The notes under the pieces are model-generated. The model did no database searches and was not told the DNA's origin. It worked only from the letters and a program-made list of their open reading frames with translations. From JBJXHN01 sp046233135 (GTDB lineage: Bacteria > Pseudomonadota > Alphaproteobacteria > Rhodospirillales > Rhodospirillaceae), in assembly GCA_046233135.1 (NCBI GenBank), contig JBJXHN010000008.1, positions 62,001 to 126,000 on the forward strand: a stretch of DNA of 64,000 nt, read 5' to 3'. Of the stretch, positions 44,690 to 54,008 are shown piece after piece (position 1 is the stretch's first letter; each line of letters starts with the position of its first letter). Both the position numbers and the translations under genes were made by a program.

Positions 44690-47600
44690 ATGCTGTCGGT
44701 TCTGTTTCTCGAAAACAATGCGCTCTATGCGCAGGTTGTGGTGGATCTTCTTGCCCGTGGCGGCGGGAAGGACCTGTCCATCACCCATCAGCGCACCCTG
44801 GCCGGTGCCCTGACCTGCCTTGGGCGGGACGCCTTCGACGTGGTGGTGCTGGACCTGGATCTGCCGGATCAGGATCCGCTGGGCGCCATGGAAAGCCTGT
44901 TGCGGGAAGCGCCGTCGGTGGCGGTGGTGGTCTTGCGGGAAACCGAGGACGATAGCGGCCAGGCGGAGCAGGCGATCAATCGCGGGGCCCATGACTGTCT
45001 GGAAAAAGACCGCCTGACCATGGAATCCCTGCGCCGCGCCATTCGGTACGCGGCGCTGCGCCAGGAATTCGTGGCCTCCATGGGGCCGCATGCGGCGCTG
45101 TCGAAAACCGTCCTCGACGGCTTGCAGGACGGGGTGGTGGTGTTGGCGGCCCGCAAGGCCGATGACGGTTCGGTGGTGGATTTCGGTTTCCGTTTCGTCA
45201 ACCGGGCCGGGGCCGCCTTGCTGGGCATGCCGGGGCGTGAAATGGCGGCCATCGGCTTTCGCGCCACGGCGCGGGCCAGCGGTCTGGGGGGCCACTTTCA
45301 TGCCCTGATCAACGTGCTGGTCGAAGGCCGGCCGTGGTCCACCCAGGTGTCCGTCGACCGGGGCAACGCGCGGACCTGGGTGCGCATGACCGCCTCGCGG
45401 CTGGGCGAAGGGCTGGCCCTGACGCTGGCCGACCTGACGCCGCGCATTGGCGACGAAAACCGCCTGCGCGCCGCCCTGGATGAAGCGCGGGAGGCCCATG
45501 CCACCAACAGCCGCCTGCTCGCCGCCATCAGCCACGAAGCCCGTACGCCGCTGAACACCATCGCCGGCTTCGGCGAGATGATCCATGGCGAGGTGCTGGG
45601 ACCCCTGTCCAACGGCCGCTACCGGGAATACGCCGGCGATATCGTCCGCGCGGCCCGCCAGTTGGAGCAGCTGATCGGCGACCTGCTCGACCGCAAGCGC
45701 TACGAGGATATGGCCCGGGACCTGGATGGTCACCGCCTGATGATCGATCTGGCCCCCGACTTGATCTGCGTGATCGACGGGGAAGGGCGGATCTCCAGCA
45801 TCAACCCTGCCGGGGCGACCCTGCTGGGGACAGACGCGGGCGCCATGCGCTGGGCGGCTCTGGCCTCCTGGATCCATCCTGATTACCTCAGCCTGCTGCA
45901 CGAAGACCGGGAGCTTCTGCTCAGTGAACGGGGGCCGGTGCCGGCAAAGCTGCTGCGGGCCGACGGCCGTGCGGTCGAAGTGGAACTGACGGCGGTGGAC
46001 TTCACCGACCGCAGCGACCCCACAGGTCGTCCCTCTGCCTGGACCCTGGTGGTAGCCCGCGACGTGTCCGAACGCCAGCGGGCCACCCGCAAGCTCGCCA
46101 CGTCCGAACAGTGGTTGCGCAAGATCATGGAAACCATGGTCGATGCGCTGGTGGTGATCGACGAAACCGGCAGGGTCGAAACCTTCAACCCCGCCGCCGA
46201 GCGCATGTTCGGCTGGACTGCTGACGAAATTGTCGGCAAAACGGTGAACGTGCTGATGGGCGAGGACGACTCCCGTCACCACGACGCCTACATGCTGGCC
46301 TATCGCCGCACCGAGCAGTCGCGGGCGGTGGGGGTGGGGCGGGAGCTGGAAGCCCGCCACAAGCACGGCCGCATGTTCCCCATCGAACTGGCCCTGTCCG
46401 ACGTGCGCCTGGAGGGGCAGCGGCGGTTCATCGGCGTGATCCGCGACATCTCGGAACGCAAGCGTCAGGAAGGCCGGCTGATGGAGCTGGCCACGCGCGA
46501 TCCTCTGACCGGACTGCCCAACCGTACCCTGTTCCGCCGGCGGCTGGAGCAGGCCATGGCCCAGGCCGATCTGGATGGCGGTCAGGTGGCCTTGCTGTTC
46601 ATCGACCTGGACCACTTCAAGCGCATCAACGACACCCTGGGCCACGTGGCCGGGGACAAGGTGATCTGCCAGGCCGCCGAACGGCTGGAAACCCATGCCG
46701 CACCGGGTGGGGACGATACGGTCGCCCACCAGGGGGGCGACGAGTTCACCATGATCATGACCGGTATCCCCAGCCGCGAGGTGGTGCGGGAGCGGGCGGA
46801 GAGGGTGCTGCGCGATCTCAGCCGGCCCTTCGTCGCCGTCGGGCGGGAGGTGTATATCTCCGCCTCCATTGGCGTCGGATTCTATCCGGATGATGGGGCG
46901 GACATTCCGGCCCTGCTGAAGAACGTCGATACCGCCGTCCACCACGCCAAGCGCCTGGGCCGGGATCGGGTGACGGTCTACGACAACGCCCTGTCGGCGG
47001 AAATGGTGCGCCGCCTGCTCATCGAAACCGGCCTGCGCCGGGCGCTGGAACGGGACGAATTCACCCTGCACTACCAGCCCAAGGTGGATCTCGCCCGGGG
47101 CATGGTGATGGGAGCGGAGGCGCTGCTGCGCTGGACATCGCAGGATCTGGGACCGGTCTCGCCTGCCGAATTCGTGCCGGTGGCCGAGGAAACCGGGCTG
47201 GTGGAGTCCATCGGCGAATGGGTGCTGCGTCAGGCCTGCCGACAGGCGGCGGGCTGGCAGGCCGAGGGCTTGCCGACCATCGAGATGGGGGTGAACCTGT
47301 CGGCCCGGCAGTTCCGCGATCCCCGCCTGGCCGAACGGGTGGACATGATCCTGCGCGAAGAGGGGATGGATCCGCACTATCTGGACCTGGAACTGACCGA
47401 AAGCATGCTGGTGGACAACGCTGAACATGCGGTGATGGTGCTGGAATCCCTGAAGGCGCTGGGGCTGCGGCTGTCCATCGACGACTTCGGCACGGGCTAT
47501 TCGTCGCTGAGCTACCTGAAGCGCTTCCCCATCGATACCCTGAAGATCGACCGGTCGTTCGTGATGGATATTCCCACGTCCCCCGACGACGTGGCGATCA

Positions 47601-47833
47601 CCCAGGCGATTATCCGCATGGCCAGCGCCCTGCGCCTGACCCTGGTGGCCGAGGGGATCGAGACGGCGGAGCAGATGGATTTCCTGCGCGCCAACGGCTG
47701 TCATCTGGGACAGGGATTCTTTTACAGCCGCCCCGTACCGGCCGATCAGTTCCGCCTTCTGTTGCAGGCCCTGAAGGATGGCCGGTCCGCACCGGGCCAC
47801 GTGGACCCGACCCCGGTTACCGCCCAGCCCTGA
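44690..47833 (+). CDS. Hybrid c-di-GMP signalling protein REC-PAS-HisKA-PAS-PAS-GGDEF-EAL
   Basis: 1047 residues. Domains: receiver (1-125, DVVVLDLDLPDQDP); PAS (about 135-255); HisKA-like dimerisation helix with a phospho-accepting His context (AISHEARTPLNTIAGF, near 280) but no HATPase catalytic domain following; PAS (about 350-465); PAS (about 475-600, VDALVVIDETGRVETFNPAAER); GGDEF (GGDEF near 682); EAL (GAEALLRW near 809, DDFGTGYSSLSYL later). Both cyclase and phosphodiesterase motifs look intact, so it could make and degrade c-di-GMP. Cytoplasmic, no membrane helices. Confidence 0.88.
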   Translation: MLSVLFLENNALYAQVVVDLLARGGGKDLSITHQRTLAGALTCLGRDAFDVVVLDLDLPDQDPLGAMESLLREAPSVAVVVLRETEDDSGQAEQAINRGAHDCLEKDRLTMESLRRAIRYAALRQEFVASMGPHAALSKTVLDGLQDGVVVLAARKADDGSVVDFGFRFVNRAGAALLGMPGREMAAIGFRATARASGLGGHFHALINVLVEGRPWSTQVSVDRGNARTWVRMTASRLGEGLALTLADLTPRIGDENRLRAALDEAREAHATNSRLLAAISHEARTPLNTIAGFGEMIHGEVLGPLSNGRYREYAGDIVRAARQLEQLIGDLLDRKRYEDMARDLDGHRLMIDLAPDLICVIDGEGRISSINPAGATLLGTDAGAMRWAALASWIHPDYLSLLHEDRELLLSERGPVPAKLLRADGRAVEVELTAVDFTDRSDPTGRPSAWTLVVARDVSERQRATRKLATSEQWLRKIMETMVDALVVIDETGRVETFNPAAERMFGWTADEIVGKTVNVLMGEDDSRHHDAYMLAYRRTEQSRAVGVGRELEARHKHGRMFPIELALSDVRLEGQRRFIGVIRDISERKRQEGRLMELATRDPLTGLPNRTLFRRRLEQAMAQADLDGGQVALLFIDLDHFKRINDTLGHVAGDKVICQAAERLETHAAPGGDDTVAHQGGDEFTMIMTGIPSREVVRERAERVLRDLSRPFVAVGREVYISASIGVGFYPDDGADIPALLKNVDTAVHHAKRLGRDRVTVYDNALSAEMVRRLLIETGLRRALERDEFTLHYQPKVDLARGMVMGAEALLRWTSQDLGPVSPAEFVPVAEETGLVESIGEWVLRQACRQAAGWQAEGLPTIEMGVNLSARQFRDPRLAERVDMILREEGMDPHYLDLELTESMLVDNAEHAVMVLESLKALGLRLSIDDFGTGYSSLSYLKRFPIDTLKIDRSFVMDIPTSPDDVAITQAIIRMASALRLTLVAEGIETAEQMDFLRANGCHLGQGFFYSRPVPADQFRLLLQALKDGRSAPGHVDPTPVTAQP

Positions 47834-47965
47834 GCAGACGTATGGGGTCCGCAGGGGACTCGGGAAAGAGGGATTGACGGAAAGATCAGCGGCGGGGTTG
47901 AAGCGGTGGTTCGCTCTGGTGCATTCTCTTCCCCCTTTTGCACGAGCCTGATGTTGGAACAAGCC

Positions 47966-49573
47966 ATGAGTGGGTCTTCTTCGCGCGTATACCTCTATGA
48001 CTGCACCCTGCGGGACGGGGCGCAGACTCAGGGAGTGGATTTCTCTGCCGCAGACAAGGTGGCCATTGCCCGCGAGCTGGACGCCATCGGCATTGATTAC
48101 GTGGAAGGCGGCTGGCCCGGGGCCAATCCCACAGACGATGCCTTTTTCGCCAATCCCCCGTCGCTGGGGCGGGCGCGGCTCAGTGTTTTCGGCATGACCC
48201 GGCGGGCCGGGCGCAGCGCGGAGAACGATCCCGGCTTCCAGGCCCTGTTCCAGACGCCGGCGCGGGTGGTGACCATGGTCGGCAAGACCTGGGACTTCCA
48301 GTGCACCGTCGCCCTGGGGGTGGAACTGGACGAGAACGTCCGCATGGTCTCGGAAAGCGTCGCCCACGCCCTGACGCGGGTGGACGAGGTGATGTTCGAC
48401 TGCGAACATTTCTTCGACGGCTACAAGGCCAATCCGGAATTCGCCCTGCGCTGCGCCAAGGCGGCCTATGATGCCGGTGCCCGCTGGGTGGTGCTGTGCG
48501 ATACCAACGGCGGCACCATGCCCCATGAAGTGGAAGCCATCGTTGCCGAAGTGACCAGGCAGGTGCCCGGCGATTACCTGGGCATCCACTGCCACAACGA
48601 TACGGAAAACGCCGTCGCAAACTCCCTGGCGGCGGTGCGGGCCGGGGTACGGCAGGTACAGGGCACCCTGAACGGCCTGGGCGAGCGCTGCGGCAACGCC
48701 AATCTGATCTCCATCATCCCCAACCTGATCCTGAAAATGGGCTATCAGACCGGGCTGACGGAAAAGGATTTGACCCGGCTGGTGCATGTCTCCCGCACCC
48801 TTGACGAACGTCTGAACCGGGCGCCGGAGAAAAGCGCACCCTACGTCGGGGACCGGGCCTTCGCTCACAAGGGCGGGCTCCATGTGTCGGCGGTGGAGAA
48901 GGACCCCCGCTGCTATGAGCACGTGACCCCCGAAAGCGTGGGCAACCAGCGTCAGATTCTGGTCTCCAACCAGGCCGGCCGCTCCAACATCATGGCCCGC
49001 TTCAAGGAGATCGGCCTGGAGGTCGATCCCAAGGACCCCAAGGTCTCCGACTTGCTGGAAACCGTGAAGCAGCGGGAAGCCGACGGCTATGCCTACGACG
49101 GTGCGGAAGCCAGTTTCGAACTGCTGGCCCGGCGCTTTCTGGATGAGGTGCCGGAATACTTCCGCCTTTCCGGCTTCCGGGTGATGGACGAACGGCGCTG
49201 GAACGCCAAGGGCCTGCTGACCGTGGTGTCAGAAGCCACCATCAAGGCCATCGTCGCCGAAGAGCATTACATGACCGTGGCCGAAGGCAACGGGCCGGTG
49301 GATGCCCTCTACAAGGCGCTGGCCAAGGTGCTGCTGCCGGTCTATCCCCAGCTTCAGAACCTGCGGCTGGTGGATTACAAGGTGCGCATCCTGAACCCCA
49401 AGGCGGCGACCGAGGCTACCACCCGGGTGATGATCGAGACCAGCGACGGCCCCGGCAGCAGCTGGACCACCGTCGGCGTCTCGCCCAACATCATCGATGC
49501 CAGCTTCAACGCCCTGCACGATTCGCTGACCTACAAGCTGCTGACCAGCGAGCGGGCGGCGGCGGCGGCTTGA
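47966..49573 (+). CDS. cimA: Citramalate synthase
   Basis: Condenses pyruvate and acetyl-CoA to (R)-citramalate for the threonine-independent isoleucine pathway. DRE-TIM barrel with LYDCTLRDGAQ (metal/substrate loop), GIHCHNDTENAVANSL and QGTLNGLGERCGNAN, then a C-terminal LeuA-like allosteric domain (RLVDYKVRILNPKAATEA, regulatory). 535 residues. Start at ATG 47966; ATG 47951 is an alternative. Homocitrate or isopropylmalate synthase is less likely given the YDCTLRDGAQ and VDFSAADK context. Confidence 0.92.
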   Translation: MSGSSSRVYLYDCTLRDGAQTQGVDFSAADKVAIARELDAIGIDYVEGGWPGANPTDDAFFANPPSLGRARLSVFGMTRRAGRSAENDPGFQALFQTPARVVTMVGKTWDFQCTVALGVELDENVRMVSESVAHALTRVDEVMFDCEHFFDGYKANPEFALRCAKAAYDAGARWVVLCDTNGGTMPHEVEAIVAEVTRQVPGDYLGIHCHNDTENAVANSLAAVRAGVRQVQGTLNGLGERCGNANLISIIPNLILKMGYQTGLTEKDLTRLVHVSRTLDERLNRAPEKSAPYVGDRAFAHKGGLHVSAVEKDPRCYEHVTPESVGNQRQILVSNQAGRSNIMARFKEIGLEVDPKDPKVSDLLETVKQREADGYAYDGAEASFELLARRFLDEVPEYFRLSGFRVMDERRWNAKGLLTVVSEATIKAIVAEEHYMTVAEGNGPVDALYKALAKVLLPVYPQLQNLRLVDYKVRILNPKAATEATTRVMIETSDGPGSSWTTVGVSPNIIDASFNALHDSLTYKLLTSERAAAAA

Positions 49574-49616
49574 TACCTCAGACAGATCCGATAAAACGAA
49601 CGGAACGCCCCAGTCC

Positions 49617-50405
49617 ATGGCCGGAACTGACCATACCCGCGGCGGCGAATTCGACGCCGCGGCTCCCGCCCCCTGTGTGATTCTCATCCGCCCGCAGCTG
49701 GCTGAGAATGTGGGCATGGTGGCCCGCGCCATGCGCAACTGCGGCCTGACCGATTTGCGGCTGGTCGCCCCGCGTGAAGACTGGCTGAGCGAGAAGGCCA
49801 TCGCCTCGTCGTCCGGGGCCGATGGCCTGCTGCGGCGGGCGCGGGATTTCGATACGCCGGAAGCTGCCGTGGCCGACCTTAACCGGGTTTACGCCACCAC
49901 CGCGCGGCGGCGGGACATGATCAAGGTGGTGATGACCCCGCGCCATGTCGCCGCCAAGGCCCGGGCGGAAATCTCCGTCGGGCAGAAGGTGGGGGTGCTG
50001 TTCGGGCCGGAACGCACCGGTTTGGGCAACGACGAAGTGGCGCTGGCCGATGCGGTGGTGGAAGTGCCTCTGAACCCGTCCTACTGCTCCCTGAACCTGG
50101 CCCAGGCGGTGTTGCTTGTGGGATATGAATGGTTTCAGGCGGCGGTGCAGGAGCCGGACGTCAGCCTGGTGACCAACGGCACCCATCCGGCGACCCGGGA
50201 AGAATTGCTGAACTTCTTCGCCCATCTGGAGCGGGAGCTGGATTCCTGCGGCTTTCTGCGCAATGCGGACAAGCGGCCAGGGATGGTGCGCAATCTGCGC
50301 AACATCTTCGACCGGGCCGAGCTGACCGAGCAGGAAATCCGCACCCTGCACGGGGTGGTCAAGGAGTTGCGCCACGGCCGCCAGCGTCACGGGCTGGAGG
50401 ATTGA
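49617..50405 (+). CDS. trmJ: tRNA (cytidine/uridine-2'-O-)-methyltransferase TrmJ-like
   Basis: SPOUT (SpoU) family, 262 residues. Motifs: LIRPQLAENVGMVARAM, FGPERTGLGNDEV and PLNPSYCSLNLAQAVLLVGY, which form the trefoil-knot SAM site. TrmJ methylates position 32 of several tRNAs. Lies between cimA and rpsD. Assignment is at family level; other SpoU members are close. Confidence 0.85.
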   Translation: MAGTDHTRGGEFDAAAPAPCVILIRPQLAENVGMVARAMRNCGLTDLRLVAPREDWLSEKAIASSSGADGLLRRARDFDTPEAAVADLNRVYATTARRRDMIKVVMTPRHVAAKARAEISVGQKVGVLFGPERTGLGNDEVALADAVVEVPLNPSYCSLNLAQAVLLVGYEWFQAAVQEPDVSLVTNGTHPATREELLNFFAHLERELDSCGFLRNADKRPGMVRNLRNIFDRAELTEQEIRTLHGVVKELRHGRQRHGLED

Positions 50406-50607
50406 GAGGCCGGCACCGGCTTCCGCTGTTGACTCGACGGAGTTCCTGGGGATAATGCCGCCTTTCCTTGCCGCCCTCAGGGGCCTGGCGGGAGTTTTCC
50501 GGGAATGTGGGTGACGAGCCCCGCCCGCGGGAGCCGGCAAACGGCGCCTGACGGGACTACCGGTCTTTCGAACAAACAACAACCACATCTGATGGTGAGT
50601 GTGTGAG
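50406..50607. promoter_or_regulatory. Leader region of rpsD
   Basis: GC-rich 200-bp stretch with no gene. The last 40 bp (CAAACAACAACCACATC, about 50573-50589) are AT-rich and A/C-rich, consistent with an unstructured ribosome-entry leader. No clear S4-binding pseudoknot could be drawn by eye. Confidence 0.35.
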
Positions 50608-51222
50608 ATGAGCAAGCGTCAAAACGCGAAGTATAAAATTGACCGCCGCCTCGGCGTCAACCTCTGGGGTCGCCCGAAGAGCCCGGTCAACAAGCGCGAA
50701 TACGGCCCCGGCCAGCATGGCCAGCGCCGCAAGAAGCCGTCGGACTTCGGTGTGCAGCTGATGGCCAAGCAGAAGCTGAAGGGCTACTACGGCAACATCA
50801 GCGAGAAGCAGTTCCGCCGTTACTACGACGTGGCCTCTTCCCGTCGGGGCGATACCTCGGAAAACCTGATCGGCATTCTGGAGCGCCGTCTGGACGCCGT
50901 GGTCTATCGCATGAAGTTCGTGCCGACCGTGTTCGCCAGCCGTCAGTTCATCAACCACGGCCACATCTTCGTCAACGGCACCCGCGTGACCATTCCCAGC
51001 TACATGGTCAAGGACGGTGACGTGATCGAAATCCGCGAAAAGTCCCGGCAGATTCCCATGGTCATCGAAGCCATGGAAAGCGCCGAGCGTGACATTCCGG
51101 AATACCTGGACGTCGATACCGCCAAGGGCACCGGCACCTACATCCGCCAGCCCAAGCTGGAAGATGTGCCCTATCCGGTGCAGATGGAACCGAATCTGGT
51201 CGTCGAATTCTATTCGCGCTAA
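50608..51222 (+). CDS. rpsD: 30S ribosomal protein S4
   Basis: 204-residue S4: N-terminal assembly region (NAKYKIDRRLGVNLWG), KSPVNKREYGPGQHGQRR, S4 RNA-binding fold (RRLDAVVYRMKFVPTVFASR, RQFINHGHIFVNG, RVTIPSYMVKDGDVI), C-terminal VVEFYSR. It nucleates 30S assembly. ATG 50608 is chosen, three codons after an in-frame GTG. Its last 17 nt with the stop are the first copy of a tandem repeat that follows. Confidence 0.96.
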   Translation: MSKRQNAKYKIDRRLGVNLWGRPKSPVNKREYGPGQHGQRRKKPSDFGVQLMAKQKLKGYYGNISEKQFRRYYDVASSRRGDTSENLIGILERRLDAVVYRMKFVPTVFASRQFINHGHIFVNGTRVTIPSYMVKDGDVIEIREKSRQIPMVIEAMESAERDIPEYLDVDTAKGTGTYIRQPKLEDVPYPVQMEPNLVVEFYSR

Positions 51223-51276
51223 TTTGGTGTCCGAATTCTATTCGCGCTAATTTGGTGTCCGAATTCTATTCGCGCT
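51204..51276 (+). repeat. Tandem 28-bp repeat duplicating the rpsD 3' end
   Basis: Unit begins CGAATTCTATTCGCGCTAAT. Copies at 51204-51231 and 51232-51259 look identical, with a partial third copy of 17 nt at 51260-51276. Copy 1 contains the last codons and stop of rpsD; the later copies are non-coding leftovers. Origin by replication slippage or local duplication. Confidence 0.85.
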
Positions 51277-51300
51277 GAGGACGGACCGCCGTCTTTTGGA

Positions 51301-51334
51301 AAACCCCGTTTCGGATTGCCGAAGCGGGGTTTTT
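51301..51334 (+). terminator. Rho-independent terminator after rpsD
   Basis: AAACCCCGTTTCGG (51301-51314) pairs with CCGAAGCGGGGTTT (51319-51332), loop ATTG, one G-T wobble, T-run 51330-51334. Confidence 0.88.
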
Positions 51335-51404
51335 CGTGGCTCCCTGGTCGAATTGCACGTATATAGTGTAAAGCTATGTCAATGGAAAAACCGGGGAGGA
51401 TTCT

Positions 51405-52022
51405 ATGCCCAGCATCGTCGATACGCCTTGGAACACGGCCGCCCATCTGGGCGGTCTGAAGGCCGCCGGCGTGACTACGGTCATGCGGTATTACAACGAA
51501 GCCAATTCCTCCGTGCTGCCCCAAAAGCGGCTGGAGTTGGCAGAGGCCAAGGCTCTTGCGGCGGCAGGCCTGCGGATCGGCGTGGTGTTCGAGGAGGGCA
51601 ACAACAAGGCCTCGGCCTTCGGGACGGCGGAAGGGGAGCGGGCGGTTGCCGCTGCCTTGCGGTGTGCTGAGGCTATCGGCCAGCCGGCCGGCTCGGCGAT
51701 CTATTTCGCGGTGGACTATGATGCGGAACCGGCCGACCTGGATGCGGTGAAAAGCTATTTCCAGGCGGTGAACGAAGCCATCGGCGGCTACAAGGTTGGT
51801 GCCTACGGCAGCGGATCCGTCCTGACGGCATTGGGGGATGCCGGGCTGGCGGAATACTTCTGGCTGAGCATGTCCATGGGCTGGCGCGACTCCCACGCCT
51901 ATGCGAGTGGCGGCACCTGGACCATGCGCCAGCTGGATACCACCAAGATCGCCGAGGTGCCGGTGGATACCGACGAAGCCAATCCGGCCAAAAGCGATAT
52001 CGGCACTTTCTTGTTGGTGTAA
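51405..52022 (+). CDS. DUF1906 (Rv2525c-like) glycoside-hydrolase-like protein
   Basis: A 205-residue protein with no signal peptide. It starts PSIVDTPWNTAAHLGGLKAA, then TVMRYYNEANSSVLP, IYFAVDYDAEPADLDAVKSY and YGSGSVLTALGDAGLAEYFW. This is the TIM-barrel, GH25-like DUF1906 pattern, often found in phage and secreted lysins or cell-wall modulators. Ribosome site GGGAGGA precedes ATG 51405. It could be a stray lysin left from a mobile element; it is 26 kb from the tail module. Confidence 0.72.
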   Translation: MPSIVDTPWNTAAHLGGLKAAGVTTVMRYYNEANSSVLPQKRLELAEAKALAAAGLRIGVVFEEGNNKASAFGTAEGERAVAAALRCAEAIGQPAGSAIYFAVDYDAEPADLDAVKSYFQAVNEAIGGYKVGAYGSGSVLTALGDAGLAEYFWLSMSMGWRDSHAYASGGTWTMRQLDTTKIAEVPVDTDEANPAKSDIGTFLLV

Positions 52023-52032
52023 GGGGGAGGGC

Positions 52033-52200
52033 GTGCCAGGAAACGGTTCTGTTATCTGGGAACAAAAGGGTCGTCCGGATAGTCTGGTCATCAAAGCCCG
52101 CTGGCTCGGGGAGTGGCACGGTGTGGCGCTGCCCGGGCCGGACCGCCTAAGTCCGTATTTGTTTGGTCGAATGACGGGAGCATTCAGGTTGACACCTTGA
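52033..52200 (+). CDS. Possible small protein (55 aa) after the lysin-like gene
   Basis: GTG 52033 lies immediately behind GGGGGAGG, with an open frame reading PGNGSVIWEQKGRPDSLVIK, then WLGEWHGVALPGPDRLSP, ending TGA 52198-52200. No membrane segment, so not a classic holin. The strong ribosome site and spacing after the DUF1906 stop support translation, but the frame could be chance. Confidence 0.35.
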   Translation: MPGNGSVIWEQKGRPDSLVIKARWLGEWHGVALPGPDRLSPYLFGRMTGAFRLTP

Positions 52201-52464
52201 TCGATCGGCTCCAGCTTCATCGCCGGGCCATATCGGGGGATATTGGTCTGGAGGTTGATGACCTGCAGCATTCTTCCCAACAATTTGTTTGTCTATTTTC
52301 AACTTAAAAGGAGATTTCTGAGAAATTTCATCCCAAAGGCATGTCGGGGTCCGTTGATTTTTTTTTGCGAATGGGGAACAATGCCGTCTCACTCTAGGAA
52401 AAATATACTTTAATCTCCATGTGTGGCCATGGAGTACTCATGCGTCTTCGGAGCGGAAGTTAAG
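52201..52464. other. Entry into an AT-rich island, no gene seen
   Basis: Composition changes from host-like GC to AT-rich at about 52280. It includes an unused ribosome-site-like AAAAGGAGAT (52306-52315) and a poly-T run near 52357-52366. Short peptides in this stretch lack convincing ribosome sites. The promoter of the island genes is probably here but not resolved. Confidence 0.35.
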
Positions 52465-53988
52465 ATGCCCTTCATTGCAGAAAAAGAAACTGGCCAGTAT
52501 GTATTGCGCTATAGAGTTAATGAGCGCAGTGGGGATCATGAAATTTTATTGAAGTCGAAAGCGCAAGGAAAGCACTTTGCGGTTCATAAGCGATATAATC
52601 TTTTGGCTGATAACGGCCAAATTCTTGATAGTAAGCCCATTGACGATATGGCGGCTCATTTCATACTAGAGCATTTTGAAGCCAGGGGTGATACGGCATC
52701 TTTTGATATTTTTCAAAAGGATCTACTGCAAGGGGTGCTTCGTGGTTCTGGAGCGGTTCAGGAGGCTTTGCATCCTGAGGAAGTTCGGCATAGCCTTACT
52801 CGTCAAGAGCTTAGCTATACTGCTACAGGGTCAAAGCTGTATTATCATTGGCCCATCTTCCAAAAATATAAAGAAACGGGTTATGGCAGCATTATCCGGG
52901 CAACGCTGACGCTTCATCAGGTGTGTTCGTCGCACTGCCATTTTTGTTCGACAATATCTCGGAACAGAAAAGACTCCATTAGCTTGGAAGAGGCGAAGGC
53001 GTTCGTTAGCGCCCTGTACTTCGATCAGGCAGAGTATAATCGGGAGCATCATGCCTCTTACAATGAGGCTTACAGGCGTGTGACGGGAAGTGATATCCGG
53101 CTGCGTGGATTGATTTTGTCGGGAGGCGGTCAGCCCAATCTTTGGCCGCACTTCGAGGAATTTGTCGAATGGCTGTCGGGACTTGATATTGATCTAGGCC
53201 TGATTACAAACGGGTTTCCCAAGAAAATTAAGGAAGAGACTTATCGGAAGTTCAAGTGGGTTCGAATTTCCGTGACGCCGGAAGACGCTTCCCCGCATTA
53301 TCCGGAGGGTCGCTTCGAAAGGCAGTACATTCCTGAGGTGCTTCTCCATAACGAAAACATCACTGTTGGTTATTCATACGTCTATGGACCCTGGGCCAGT
53401 GACGATATTTTCCAGCGCTTGTCTGCGTCTATCAGCGAGAATGGCTTTGATTATGCACGCTTGCTGGCTGATTGCAATCTGACACGAAAAGCGCAGCTCC
53501 GCGCTCACGAGTTCCTGGCCGAGCGTCTTTTCCGTCAGGGATTCATTCGCGAGGATGGGTCTCCGACAGGGCGTCTCTTCCATCAATTGAAATACCATGG
53601 GACCCCGGAAGAGGCTCAAGAACTTTGGGCCGAGGGCCAGTGTTATCTGCAGCTGTACAATGTTTTCTGGGATACGACCGGACATGAGCTGAATGGGGTG
53701 TCCCATTGCTATGCGTGCGATTCGATAACGGTCCTTGCCGAAGAGGCAACGGAAGAGCAGATCTCCGCTTCCGAGCGACGCTTTAACCACGAAAAATGGG
53801 GAACGGTGACGAATGTAGAAGTGAAAAAATTGTTCATGGAGCCCGTTCGCCCGTACTTCGATCCCAGGAGTGTTTGTGCCGCTTGTTTGTTTATGAAAAA
53901 CAATCAGGCTGTGAAGGATTTGTCAAAACGGGAAGATTTCGAGGAGGGGATTACCCTGGTCGAAAGTGAACACGTTAATTTTCCATAA
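52465..53988 (+). CDS. Radical SAM enzyme of unknown substrate
   Basis: A 507-residue protein. The cluster motif C154-x3-C158-x2-C161 (CSSHCHFC) is in TLTLHQVCSSHCHFCSTIS, followed by LSGGGQPNLWPH and LGLITNGFPKK, typical barrel motifs of radical SAM enzymes. Extra cysteines C415/C418 and C471/C474 could hold an auxiliary cluster. The N-terminal ~120 residues are a separate domain. AT-rich DNA, unlike the neighbours. Start uncertain: ATG 52465 or 52429. Forms a run with the methyltransferase and GT17 genes. Confidence 0.8.
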   Translation: MPFIAEKETGQYVLRYRVNERSGDHEILLKSKAQGKHFAVHKRYNLLADNGQILDSKPIDDMAAHFILEHFEARGDTASFDIFQKDLLQGVLRGSGAVQEALHPEEVRHSLTRQELSYTATGSKLYYHWPIFQKYKETGYGSIIRATLTLHQVCSSHCHFCSTISRNRKDSISLEEAKAFVSALYFDQAEYNREHHASYNEAYRRVTGSDIRLRGLILSGGGQPNLWPHFEEFVEWLSGLDIDLGLITNGFPKKIKEETYRKFKWVRISVTPEDASPHYPEGRFERQYIPEVLLHNENITVGYSYVYGPWASDDIFQRLSASISENGFDYARLLADCNLTRKAQLRAHEFLAERLFRQGFIREDGSPTGRLFHQLKYHGTPEEAQELWAEGQCYLQLYNVFWDTTGHELNGVSHCYACDSITVLAEEATEEQISASERRFNHEKWGTVTNVEVKKLFMEPVRPYFDPRSVCAACLFMKNNQAVKDLSKREDFEEGITLVESEHVNFP

Positions 53989-54008
53989 TTCATTGGGGGT
54001 GTTTTGCT

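Noticed and set aside
44564..48922. Very long minus-strand open frame of about 1450 codons
   Set aside because: It is the antisense of the GGDEF/EAL gene and cimA, whose plus-strand domains are unmistakable; long antisense frames are common in GC-rich DNA.
52341..52397. Tiny 18-codon peptide before the radical SAM gene as a modified precursor
   Set aside because: No ribosome site at proper distance and no Cys/Ser/Thr-rich core typical of modified peptides.
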